Source: Flavobacteriaceae bacterium GF1
GTDB taxonomy: Bacteria; Bacteroidota; Bacteroidia; Flavobacteriales; Flavobacteriaceae
Assembly (NCBI GenBank): GCA_009797885.1
Contig: WNKP01000001.1
Location: 372,001 to 436,000 of the forward strand
Reading direction: 5' to 3'
Length of the DNA: 64,000 nucleotides
Positions within the stretch are counted from its first letter, which is position 1; every line of letters begins with the position of its first letter. Below, one piece after another: positions 54,236 through 62,983 of this stretch. A program made the translations under genes and the position numbers. The notes beneath the pieces are model-generated. The model saw only the letters and a program-made list of their open reading frames with translations. It made no database searches and was not told the origin of the DNA.

Positions 54236-56647
54236 ATGCGAAGTGGAATTATTCCTCTTTTCCTCTTAATGGTTTTCCAAGTTACCGCACAACAGGTAAC
54301 CTTGTTGGATGCGGACTCTGGTTCACCTATTGTAAATGCCGCCCTGTACAATGCGGACAAATCACGTACGGCGATTTCGGATTTTGATGGTCGTGCAGAT
54401 ATCTCCCAATTTGACCGACACGAGAAAATTACCATTAAACACATAAGCTATCAACCCTTTACGGCAACCAAGGCGCAAATCATAAAAAGGGGCGAGCGCA
54501 TTTACATGGAATTGAGTCCGGAGCAGTTACAAGAGGTGGTAATGTCGGTATCCAGATGGGAACAGCAACTTAAGGACATTCCACAAAAAATTGCCAATAT
54601 CAATGCGCAGAGCATCGCATTTACCAATCCGCAGACTTCCGCCGATCTATTGCAGAACAGTGGTCAGGTCTTTGTCCAAAAAAGTCAATTGGGAGGCGGC
54701 AGTCCCATGATACGTGGATTCGCGACCAATAGGGTATTGCTTTCCGTAGATGGGGTCCGTATGAACAATGCCATTTTTAGGGGAGGCAATGTACAGAATG
54801 TCATTTCCATAGATCCTTTTACCGTAAAAAATACCGAAGTGATTTTTGGGCCCGGTTCCGTTATCTATGGAAGTGATGCCATAGGCGGGGTAATGAACTT
54901 TTTCACCAAGGACCCTCGCTTTTCCTATACGGATAGTCTGGCTTTTTCCGGAAGCGCCTTCTATAGATTTGCTTCCGCCAATACGGAAAATACCGCTCAC
55001 GTGGATTTTAATCTGGGCCACCGGACCTGGGCATCGTACACCAGTGTGTCCTACAACAATTTTGGCGACCTAAGAATGGGTTCCCATGGTCCTGAATCCT
55101 ATTTGCGAAACAATAGGGTCGTCCAAAGGAATGGAACTGACGTATTGATCGAAAACGGGGATCCCCTGGTACAGACCCCATCCGGCTATGACCAAATCAA
55201 TCTCCTTCAAAAATTTGAATTTAAACCAAATACGGACTGGGACTATAAATTCGGGTTGTATTATTCGGAAACTTCGGACTATTCCAGGTTCGATAGGCTC
55301 ATTCGCCCCAGCAGGGATGGTGAAGGTCTCCGTTCAGCGGAGTGGTTCTATGGCCCCCAGAAATGGTTTATGGGAAATGCACAGATTGTTCAAAAAGGTA
55401 AAAACCGGTTCTATTCCGGTGCAAAGTTGACCGCAGCCTACCAGTTTTTTGAAGAAAGCAGGAACGAAAGGAATTTCCAGAACCCTACGCGGTTTACCAC
55501 AAGGGAAAAGGTGGATGCCCTATCGGTAAACCTGGATTTTGAAAACAAAACAATTGGCGGGTTACGGCTGTATTACGGTTTGGAATATTTATTTAATAAG
55601 GTCAATTCCAAAGGAAATCAAACAAATATTGAAACCGAGGAAATCCAACCTGCACCATCCAGGTACCCGGATGGTTCCACATGGCAGACCTTTGCTGGAT
55701 ATATGAATGGCGAATACGGTATAAAACCCAATTTTACCATACTCTCCGGATTGCGTTATAGTCAGGTTTGGGTAGACGCCCAATTTGATGACACTTTTTT
55801 CCCTTTCCCGTTTACAGAGGCCGATTTAATAACGGGTGCTTTGACCGGAAGCTTGGGTTTTAGCTGGTTTCCCACACAGAACTTACAACTTACCTTGAAT
55901 GGTTCCACGGGGTTTAGGGCACCCAATATTGATGATATTGGAAAGATTTTTGACTCCGAGCCTGGTTCGGTGGTCGTGCCCAATCCAGACCTGGTGCCCG
56001 AATACGCCTATAATATTGATTTAGGGATTCGAAAAAACTTTGAAGACAAAATTGTGGTCAGGGCAGCAGCCTATTATACCTATTTGGTCGATGCCCTGGT
56101 ACGACGGGATTATACCCTCAACGGAGCACGGGAAATCATGTTCAATGGGGAAATGAGCAATGTACAGGCCATACAAAATGCAGCCAACGCCTATATCTAT
56201 GGTTTTGAATTTGGGGTTGAAGCCTTTATGGGAAAGCGTTGGTCATTTTTGGGCAACCTCACCCTTACCGAAGGTGTTGAAGAAGACGATAGTGGTGAGG
56301 AATCCGCAGCACGCCACGCAGCACCAACCTTTGCCGATGCCCATATTATATGGAAAAACGAAAAATTCAAAGCAGATTTCTTCCTGAACTACAATGGCGA
56401 AATCCCTTTTGATGACCTGGCCATTTCCGAAAGGAACAAAGATTTTATTTACGAAAGTGATGCCAATGGAAATCCCTTCTCCCCATCGTGGTACACCTTA
56501 AATTTTAGGTCCAGCTATAAAATTTCCAATCAATGGAATGCCAATTTTTCATTGGAAAACATTACGGACCAACGGTACAGACCCTATTCTTCCGGCATAG
56601 TGGCCCCAGGGTTTAATACTATTTTGGGATTGGGCTATAAATTCTAA
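54236..56647 (+). CDS. TonB-dependent receptor with carboxypeptidase-like N-domain
   Basis: 803 aa from the ATG at 54236, which directly follows the recO stop; an ATG at 54218 overlaps recO. Signal peptide (MVFQVTAQ), a CarboxypepD_reg-like domain (about 20-105), and a plug with SGQVFVQKSQLGGGSPMIRGF, LLSVDGVRMNNAIF and GSDAIGGVMNF. The beta-barrel ends in GLGYKF. The plug resembles haem/haemoglobin- or siderophore-type receptors. The recO neighbour is common in flavobacteria and does not tell the ligand. Confidence 0.92.
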   Translation: MRSGIIPLFLLMVFQVTAQQVTLLDADSGSPIVNAALYNADKSRTAISDFDGRADISQFDRHEKITIKHISYQPFTATKAQIIKRGERIYMELSPEQLQEVVMSVSRWEQQLKDIPQKIANINAQSIAFTNPQTSADLLQNSGQVFVQKSQLGGGSPMIRGFATNRVLLSVDGVRMNNAIFRGGNVQNVISIDPFTVKNTEVIFGPGSVIYGSDAIGGVMNFFTKDPRFSYTDSLAFSGSAFYRFASANTENTAHVDFNLGHRTWASYTSVSYNNFGDLRMGSHGPESYLRNNRVVQRNGTDVLIENGDPLVQTPSGYDQINLLQKFEFKPNTDWDYKFGLYYSETSDYSRFDRLIRPSRDGEGLRSAEWFYGPQKWFMGNAQIVQKGKNRFYSGAKLTAAYQFFEESRNERNFQNPTRFTTREKVDALSVNLDFENKTIGGLRLYYGLEYLFNKVNSKGNQTNIETEEIQPAPSRYPDGSTWQTFAGYMNGEYGIKPNFTILSGLRYSQVWVDAQFDDTFFPFPFTEADLITGALTGSLGFSWFPTQNLQLTLNGSTGFRAPNIDDIGKIFDSEPGSVVVPNPDLVPEYAYNIDLGIRKNFEDKIVVRAAAYYTYLVDALVRRDYTLNGAREIMFNGEMSNVQAIQNAANAYIYGFEFGVEAFMGKRWSFLGNLTLTEGVEEDDSGEESAARHAAPTFADAHIIWKNEKFKADFFLNYNGEIPFDDLAISERNKDFIYESDANGNPFSPSWYTLNFRSSYKISNQWNANFSLENITDQRYRPYSSGIVAPGFNTILGLGYKF

Positions 56648-56921
56648 AGCACCCCCTCCCTGTCATTTTCAATTTTTACCTGTTTCTTCCATCGTATTTC
56701 CAATCTTGTAATACAACGGCATCCCCCAAAACCAGCACCGCAACAATTGTTTTCCTTATTGCGGGAAAGTATTGGTGATATGCTTCAAAAAAAGGACGGG
56801 GCAAACCAGGTGCCGGTATACCTTATGAACTTAGGGGTAAGCCTTTTACCTGCATAAAAAGGTGGGGTTTGCCACTAAATGATTAATTTTGCAGACTTTA
56901 ATTTCTGACACGAGAAATCCT
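56648..56921. other. Intergenic region ahead of ileS, with a coding-like relic
   Basis: 274 bp. The plus-strand frame ending in TAA at 56855-56857 reads protein-like for its last 35 or so codons (QLFSLLRESIGDMLQKK, then VPVYLMNLGVSLLPA), with no convincing start; it may be a gene remnant. A TAATTTTG at 56884-56891 is a likely -7 element of ileS. No T-box or riboswitch is recognised. Confidence 0.35.
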
Positions 56922-59900
56922 ATGAAGTTTGCGGAATACAAAGGGTTGGACCTCCCCGGGATAGGAAATGGCATACGCTCCTTTTGGAAGGAGAATAACA
57001 TCTTTGAAAAAAGTGTTACCTCCAGGGAGGGCAAAGAAGGATATGTGTTTTATGAAGGGCCTCCTTCCGCAAACGGAATGCCGGGCATTCACCACGTAAT
57101 GGCACGTACCATTAAAGATATCTTTCCCAGGTACAAAACCATGAAAGGTTTTCAGGTAAAACGCAAGGCGGGTTGGGATACCCATGGCCTGCCCATTGAA
57201 CTTGGTGTGGAAAAAGAGCTCGGTATTACCAAAGAGGATATTGGCAAAAAAATATCCGTTGAAGAATACAACGAGGCTTGTAGAAAAGCGGTAATGCGGT
57301 ATACGGATGTATGGAATGAAATGACCGAAATGGTAGGGTATTGGGTAGATATGGATGACCCCTACATTACCTATAAATCCAAATATATGGAGTCTGTTTG
57401 GTGGCTCCTGAAACAGATTTATGACAAAGGGTTGATTTACAAAGGCTATACCATACAGCCCTATTCGCCAAAAGCGGGTACGGGTTTAAGTTCACACGAG
57501 CTGAACCAACCGGGCACCTACCAGGATGTTACGGATACTACCGTTACCGCACAGTTTAAGGCCAAGAAAGCTACGCTACCGGAAGCCTTAAAAGATATTG
57601 ATGGCGATGTGTACTTTTTGGCCTGGACAACCACCCCGTGGACACTTCCCTCCAATACGGCACTGACGGTTGGACCGAAGATTGATTATGTGCTGGTCAA
57701 AACCTTTAACCAATACACATTTGAACCAATCCATGTGGTTTTGGCAAAAGCCCTGGTAAACAAACAATTTTCCGGAAAGTATTATGAGACCGTTGAGGAA
57801 GGGGATTTCTTAAATTTCAAATCTGGGGACAAGAAGATTCCATTCCAAATCATATCCGAAACCAAAGGGGCCGATTTATTGGACATACACTACGAACAAT
57901 TGATCGATTATGCCCAACCGTATGAAAATCCGGAAAATGCATTCCGTGTGATTCCAGGGGATTTTGTGACCACGGAAGATGGTACCGGTATTGTCCATAC
58001 CGCCCCAACCTTTGGTGCGGACGATGCCCTTGCTGCCAGACAAGCAAACCCACCCGTACCCCCAATGTTGGTTTTGGATGCAAATAACAATCCTGTGCCA
58101 TTGGTTGACCTCCAGGGTAGATTTCGGCCGGAACTCAGGGAGTTTGGGGGCAAATACGTCAAAAATGAATATTATGACGATGGTGAAGCTCCTGAAAAGT
58201 CCGTCGATGTTGAAATTGCCATTAAACTAAAAATAGAGAACAAGGCCTTCAAAGTAGAAAAGTACCTACACAGCTATCCCAACTGTTGGCGTACGGACAA
58301 ACCTATATTATACTATCCATTGGATTCCTGGTTCATTAAAGTGACCGACATCCGAGAACGGATGTTCGAACTTAACCAAAGTATCAACTGGAAGCCTAAG
58401 TCCACCGGTGAAGGCCGGTTTGGAAATTGGTTGTCCAATGCCAACGACTGGAACCTTTCCCGTTCCCGCTATTGGGGTATTCCCTTGCCGATATGGAGAA
58501 CCGAGGATGGTAAGGAAGAAAAAATCGTGGGCTCCGTTGAGGAACTTAAAAATGAAATGGCCAAATCCGTGGAACTGGGTTTCATGGAAGAAGACATTTT
58601 TGCCGACTTTGTGGTGGGTGATATGAGTGAGGCCAATTACGATACCATAGATCTGCACAAGAATATTGTGGACCAAATTGTTTTGGTCTCCCCTTCCGGG
58701 AAGCCCATGAAAAGGGAGTCCGATCTTATTGATGTCTGGTTCGATAGTGGTTCCATGCCCTATGCACAATGGCATTACCCCTTTGAAAACAATCACCTTA
58801 TCGATAATGGCGACGCCTTTCCTGCCAATTTCATAGCAGAAGGGGTGGACCAGACAAGAGGGTGGTTCTATACCTTACATGCCATTGCCACCATGGTGTT
58901 CGATTCCGTAGCCTATAAAAACGTAGTCTCCAATGGGCTGGTCTTGGACAAGGAGGGCAAAAAAATGTCCAAACGCCTGGGCAATGCAGTAAATCCTTTT
59001 GAGGCACTCCCGGAACATGGTGCAGATGCCATACGTTGGTATATGATTTCCAACGCCAATCCCTGGGATAACCTCAAATTTGACATGGATGGTGTTATGG
59101 AGGTAAAACGAAAGTTCTTCGGCACCCTTTACAACACCTATTCCTTCTTTTCCCTTTATGCGAATATTGATGGTTTTACCTATTCCGAAAAGGAAATCCC
59201 GCTACGTGACAGGCCAGAATTGGATCAATGGATTTTATCGGAACTCAATACGCTCATCCAACTTGTGGACGGTGCCTATGCGGACTATGAACCTACAAAG
59301 GCCGCACGTGCCATTTCTGACTTTGTCCAGGAAAACCTATCCAATTGGTATGTGCGTTTGAGCAGAAGACGTTTTTGGAAGGGCGATTACCAGCATGATA
59401 AAGTTTCGGCCTATCAGACCTTATATACCTGTTTGGCAACAACTTCCAAATTAATAGCGCCCATTGCCCCTTTCTTTGGGGAGCGTTTATATCTGGATTT
59501 GGATAAGGTAGCACAAAAAGATGGTTTTGAAAGTGTGCATTTGTCCACCTTCCCTTCCCATGACCCCAGTATGGTGAACCAAAAGTTGGAGCGAAAGATG
59601 CAGACGGCACAAAAGATATCCTCTTTGGTGTTGTCCATAAGGCAAAAAGAGAAAATAAAGGTGAGGCAACCTTTAAAAAAGGTGATGGTTCCCATATTGA
59701 ACCAATCCCAAAGGGAAGAAATCGAAGCGGTTGTAGATCTAATTCGTTCCGAAGTAAACGTGAAGGAAGTGGAACTTATGGAAGACGCTTCGGAAATCCT
59801 GGTAAAGAAAATTAAACCGAATTTCAAGGTTTTGGGGCCAAAATTCGGTAAGGAAATGAAGCAAATTGCCGCCGCTGTCAATCAATTGGAACAGTCAGCT

Positions 59901-60323
59901 ATCCAGAAAATTGAACAAGAAGGCAAAATAATGCTCCAACTGGAAAATAAAAGTATTAATTTACAGTTGTCCGATGTAGAGATTACCTCCCAGGATATTG
60001 AGGGGTGGCTGGTGGCCAGCTCTGGACCTTTGACCGTGGCTCTCGATGTAACCATTGATGATGAGCTAAAAAGAGAAGGTATTGCCAGGGAATTGGTGAA
60101 CCGCATCCAAAATTTAAGAAAGGAATCCGGTTTGGAGGTAACGGACAAAATTGATCTGAAAATCTTAAAGGACGGACAGGTGGAAAAGGCTATTGAAAGC
60201 AACGCGGATTATCTGAAAAGTGAAACGCTTACCGAAGTCCTAAACCTTGAAGAGCAATTGGATGAAGGCATTGAAGTTGCCTTTGATGAAGTACAAACAA
60301 AATTATTCATTCAAAAACATTGA
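56922..60323 (+). CDS. ileS: Isoleucine--tRNA ligase
   Basis: 1133 aa from the ATG at 56922; a frame from a TTG at 56889 would add 11 residues and is unlikely. The ATP-binding site is PPSANGMPGIHHVMAR (HIGH-like HxxH form) and GKKMSKRLGNAVNP carries the KMSKS signature at about residue 680. The editing (CP1) domain is in between, and the C-terminal anticodon domain includes WYVRLSRRRFW. The length is typical of Bacteroidota and of the longer, eukaryote-like IleS type. The DksA-like gene follows after 3 bases, so an operon to lspA is likely. Confidence 0.96.
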   Translation: MKFAEYKGLDLPGIGNGIRSFWKENNIFEKSVTSREGKEGYVFYEGPPSANGMPGIHHVMARTIKDIFPRYKTMKGFQVKRKAGWDTHGLPIELGVEKELGITKEDIGKKISVEEYNEACRKAVMRYTDVWNEMTEMVGYWVDMDDPYITYKSKYMESVWWLLKQIYDKGLIYKGYTIQPYSPKAGTGLSSHELNQPGTYQDVTDTTVTAQFKAKKATLPEALKDIDGDVYFLAWTTTPWTLPSNTALTVGPKIDYVLVKTFNQYTFEPIHVVLAKALVNKQFSGKYYETVEEGDFLNFKSGDKKIPFQIISETKGADLLDIHYEQLIDYAQPYENPENAFRVIPGDFVTTEDGTGIVHTAPTFGADDALAARQANPPVPPMLVLDANNNPVPLVDLQGRFRPELREFGGKYVKNEYYDDGEAPEKSVDVEIAIKLKIENKAFKVEKYLHSYPNCWRTDKPILYYPLDSWFIKVTDIRERMFELNQSINWKPKSTGEGRFGNWLSNANDWNLSRSRYWGIPLPIWRTEDGKEEKIVGSVEELKNEMAKSVELGFMEEDIFADFVVGDMSEANYDTIDLHKNIVDQIVLVSPSGKPMKRESDLIDVWFDSGSMPYAQWHYPFENNHLIDNGDAFPANFIAEGVDQTRGWFYTLHAIATMVFDSVAYKNVVSNGLVLDKEGKKMSKRLGNAVNPFEALPEHGADAIRWYMISNANPWDNLKFDMDGVMEVKRKFFGTLYNTYSFFSLYANIDGFTYSEKEIPLRDRPELDQWILSELNTLIQLVDGAYADYEPTKAARAISDFVQENLSNWYVRLSRRRFWKGDYQHDKVSAYQTLYTCLATTSKLIAPIAPFFGERLYLDLDKVAQKDGFESVHLSTFPSHDPSMVNQKLERKMQTAQKISSLVLSIRQKEKIKVRQPLKKVMVPILNQSQREEIEAVVDLIRSEVNVKEVELMEDASEILVKKIKPNFKVLGPKFGKEMKQIAAAVNQLEQSAIQKIEQEGKIMLQLENKSINLQLSDVEITSQDIEGWLVASSGPLTVALDVTIDDELKREGIARELVNRIQNLRKESGLEVTDKIDLKILKDGQVEKAIESNADYLKSETLTEVLNLEEQLDEGIEVAFDEVQTKLFIQKH

Positions 60324-60326
60324 AAC

Positions 60327-60710
60327 ATGGCGCAGGATACAAAAGTGAGATATTCTGATAAGGATTTAGCAGAATTCAAAGAGCTCATAGAAGCCAAAAT
60401 AGAAAAAGCACAAAAACACCTGGAACTGCTCAAAAGTTCCTATATGAACGATGGCAATAATGGTACGGATGATACTGCCCCTACCTTTAAAGCCTTTGAG
60501 GAAGGTTCAGAAACTATGAGCAAGGAAGCCAATACCCAGTTGGCCATACGTCAGGAAAAGTTTATTCGCGACTTAAAAAATGCCCTGCTTAGAATAGAAA
60601 ACAAGACCTATGGTATATGCAGGGTAACCGGTAAACTCATCAACAAAGAGCGTTTAAAACTGGTTCCACATGCTACCTTGAGCATAGAGGCGAAAAATAT
60701 GCAAAAATAA
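60327..60710 (+). CDS. TraR/DksA-like protein without a complete zinc finger
   Basis: 127 aa. The N-terminal coiled coil (ELIEAKIEKAQKHLELLKSSYM) and the C-terminal globular part match flavobacterial DksA/TraR proteins. Only one Cys of the four-Cys zinc finger remains (YGICRVTGKLINKERL), so the fold must be held without the usual zinc ion. DksA proteins enter the RNA-polymerase secondary channel; the coiled-coil tip DxxDxA motif is not recognisable here. Located between ileS and the exported protein before lspA, an order common in flavobacteria. Confidence 0.9.
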   Translation: MAQDTKVRYSDKDLAEFKELIEAKIEKAQKHLELLKSSYMNDGNNGTDDTAPTFKAFEEGSETMSKEANTQLAIRQEKFIRDLKNALLRIENKTYGICRVTGKLINKERLKLVPHATLSIEAKNMQK

Positions 60711-60736
60711 TGGTGCCTTTCTAGGTCTGGTATGCA

Positions 60737-61363
60737 ATGGCGAGACCCATTTTAGTCCTGTCCTTAATTTTGACCGCCAATTTTGGAGTTGCACAAAAAT
60801 TGGTGGAAAAGACCATATTGAGCCCTAAGACCACATCGGTCCTAATACATGGGGAAAACTGCTTTAAAATAGATTTGGCCACCCATACGGGCAACCAACT
60901 AGAGGTAGAAGCTACAATGGAAGGGGAGTATGCAAAGGATTTGGCCATTAAATTGGAGCAGAATGGTGACAATATCCAAATTAGCACTGATTTTCTGCCG
61001 AGCTTCAACAGACCCAATGATAAGCTAAGTGCGCATAAGGTCATCTCCATTGCTTTAAAAATCAGTATTCCCGAATATGTAAAAACGGATGTTTTTGGAA
61101 CCCACACCAATGTCTTCGCCATGGGTAACTATCGCAGCTTGAATATTACTTTGGCCGATGGGAACTGTAGATTGGGAAGTATCACCGAAAACGTAAACGT
61201 AAAAACCCAAAAAGGGGAGATTTTAGTGGGTAGCGCCAAAGGTTCCGTAACCGCGGAAAGTAAATACGGAAAAGTCTTTATGGGAAATGTCCCCCATGGT
61301 TATGAAGTCTTTACACTCTATTCCGTGGAAGGGGATATTCGGATAAATAGCCCCAGTGGATGA
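60737..61363 (+). CDS. Exported DUF4097-like beta-helix protein
   Basis: 208 aa with signal peptide (LTANFGVAQK). The body is strand-rich with repeated short turns (SLNITLADGNCRLGSITENVNVKTQKGEILVGSAKGSV), resembling the DUF4097/adhesin-like beta-helix fold. It is conserved between the DksA-like gene and lspA in related bacteria as far as I recall. Function unknown; no lipobox. Separated by 26 bp from the upstream gene and 33 bp from lspA. Confidence 0.65.
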   Translation: MARPILVLSLILTANFGVAQKLVEKTILSPKTTSVLIHGENCFKIDLATHTGNQLEVEATMEGEYAKDLAIKLEQNGDNIQISTDFLPSFNRPNDKLSAHKVISIALKISIPEYVKTDVFGTHTNVFAMGNYRSLNITLADGNCRLGSITENVNVKTQKGEILVGSAKGSVTAESKYGKVFMGNVPHGYEVFTLYSVEGDIRINSPSG

Positions 61364-61396
61364 AATCACTATTTTTGCCCCTATTAATTTTTGTAG

Positions 61397-62035
61397 ATGA
61401 ACCTTAAAAAGTCCTTATTGATCATTGTGGTCGTTTTGCTAATAGACCAAATCAGTAAAGTTTATATTAAAACCAACTTTGTTTTGGGTGAGTCCATTGA
61501 GGTGTTTTCATGGTTTAAAATCTTATTCATTGAAAATGAGGGTGCGGCCTGGGGCACAAAACTCAGTGATATTTTACCGGTCTCCGAGTCGACCGGCAAG
61601 CTATTTTTGACCATCTTCAGACTTTTTGCCATTGCAGGAATTGGGTATTGGTTATACGATATCATAAAGAAGCAATCCCCCAATGTGCTTATCCTGGCGG
61701 TTTCCTTAATCTTTGCCGGGGCCATGGGCAATATCATTGATTCGGTTTTCTACGGGACCATTTTCAATCACAGCAACCATCAAGTAGCGACCCTTTTTTC
61801 GGATGAACCCTACGGAAAGCTCTTCTACGGAAAAGTGGTGGATATGCTATATTTTCCTTTAATAGATACCACCTGGCCAGAGTGGGTCCCAAAAATAGGG
61901 GGCTCAAATTTTCGCTTTTTTGAACCCATTTTCAATATTGCGGATTCGGCCATAAGTGTTGGGGTCGGTATCCTGATCGTCTTTAACAAAAAGGCCTTTG
62001 GTAAAGAAAAAAGGGAAGTTCCTCAGAATTCATAA
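61397..62035 (+). CDS. lspA: Lipoprotein signal peptidase II
   Basis: 212 aa, four membrane helices. Catalytic aspartates in GNIIDSVFYGTIFN and IFNIADSAISVGVG, with ENEGAAWG as the upstream motif. It removes signal peptides from prolipoproteins, of which this window encodes many. An extended loop between the two catalytic blocks (about 130-165) is usual for Bacteroidota LspA. It overlaps the convergent cyclo-ligase by 13 bases at the ends. Confidence 0.95.
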   Translation: MNLKKSLLIIVVVLLIDQISKVYIKTNFVLGESIEVFSWFKILFIENEGAAWGTKLSDILPVSESTGKLFLTIFRLFAIAGIGYWLYDIIKKQSPNVLILAVSLIFAGAMGNIIDSVFYGTIFNHSNHQVATLFSDEPYGKLFYGKVVDMLYFPLIDTTWPEWVPKIGGSNFRFFEPIFNIADSAISVGVGILIVFNKKAFGKEKREVPQNS

Positions 62036-62583
62036 ATCCTATTGGGGGTAACACAGTACGTAAGCCTAACATCATTAGCGTTGCTATCCGTTATTTCTTC
62101 CACGGGCTCGTAAAAAGATACCCCAACTTTAATAAGGTCCTTGCGGCAATCCTTTAGAAACCTGTCATAATAGCCCCCACCGTAACCTACACGGTGTCCG
62201 TTCTTATCAAAGGCAAGCAAGGGTACAAAAACAACATCCAATTTATCTGGGGAAATCTCAATTCCCTCCTTTGGTTCAGGTATTCCCAAACCATTGCGCT
62301 CTATGATCGTATTATCCAGCAATAAATAATTCCTAAGAATTCCGTTGGGATATGTTTTGGGAACCACAATGGTCTTATCCTTCCCTTGGAGTATGGAAAG
62401 CAAAGGTTGGGTATCCAACTCCTTGTTCTTTGCAATGGACAAAAAAATATGGTAAAAAGTGTGGTGCCAAATGGGTAGGTGGAGCATCCGGTTGGCCATC
62501 TCCAGACTGGAACTGTAAATTGTACTTGGATCAAGTAGGTTTCTCTTGTTTCGGTAATCTAACCTAAGCGCTTTTTTGTACAT
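62023..62583 (-). CDS. 5-formyltetrahydrofolate cyclo-ligase
   Basis: 186 aa. The N-terminal KALRLDYRNKRNLL and the ATP-phosphate loop VGYGGGYYDRFLKDC, with VFVPLLAFDKNGHRVGYG, are the family signature. It uses ATP to turn 5-formyltetrahydrofolate into 5,10-methenyltetrahydrofolate in the cytoplasm. Convergent with lspA. Confidence 0.92.
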   Translation of the reverse strand: MYKKALRLDYRNKRNLLDPSTIYSSSLEMANRMLHLPIWHHTFYHIFLSIAKNKELDTQPLLSILQGKDKTIVVPKTYPNGILRNYLLLDNTIIERNGLGIPEPKEGIEISPDKLDVVFVPLLAFDKNGHRVGYGGGYYDRFLKDCRKDLIKVGVSFYEPVEEITDSNANDVRLTYCVTPNRIYEF

Positions 62584-62983
62584 CTACATTACGTAGATTT
62601 GATATGAATTTGGGAACCTTTTAAAAAATGGTTTTACTCCTTAGCGGAAACAGTAACATATATCTTGAAGAAGATCATCAAAATCAGATACATGCCCAGA
62701 ACTATCAAATAATTTTCCATGTCTTAACCTTAACTTTGTCTAAAAGTAACGAATTTTTCTTTCAAAATCCTGTGAAATGTTCTTTTTCACCGTTGAAATG
62801 CACTTTTTTATTAAAATTTTAACTCCCAAACTAAACTACTACAGGTAGACTTTACTTTTAGGTAATATTCAAGGGCCGTTTAAACAAAGTTTGCACCCTT
62901 TTAAGTCCATCAACTTTTTCACTTCCCCGTTGAAAAAAACATAGTAACTTCATATCCCAAATAAACCCAAGTTTTTTGCTTCC
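62584..62983. other. Intergenic region ahead of uvrC
   Basis: 400 bp, AT-rich, without a supported gene. Two related motifs, TTTTTCAC-CGTTGAAA (62783-62798) and TTTTTCAC-N6-GTTGAAAA (62915-62936), occur 132 bp apart; each can fold weakly. A 28-codon minus-strand frame at 62634-62720 is listed separately. No promoter of the usual type was found for uvrC. Confidence 0.5.
62634..62720 (-). CDS. Possible 28-aa single-helix membrane peptide
   Basis: ATG at 62720 to TAA at 62634. The peptide is almost entirely one hydrophobic segment (YLIVLGMYLILMIFFKIYV) with a short polar tail, as in many bacterial small membrane proteins. It lies 50 bp ahead of the cyclo-ligase gene on the same strand. No ribosome site is expected in Bacteroidota; the call rests on composition alone. 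Confidence 0.3.
   Translation of the reverse strand: MENYLIVLGMYLILMIFFKIYVTVSAKE

Noticed and set aside
56648-56921. T-box or other amino-acid riboswitch ahead of ileS
   Set aside because: No T-box sequence or consistent stem structure; T-boxes are not expected in Bacteroidota.
58308-58796. 162-codon minus-strand frame opposite ileS
   Set aside because: Shadow of ileS; no independent features.
62628-62822. 64-codon plus-strand frame ahead of uvrC
   Set aside because: AT-rich, low complexity, no family, no promoter; the opposite-strand 28-codon frame looks slightly more protein-like.
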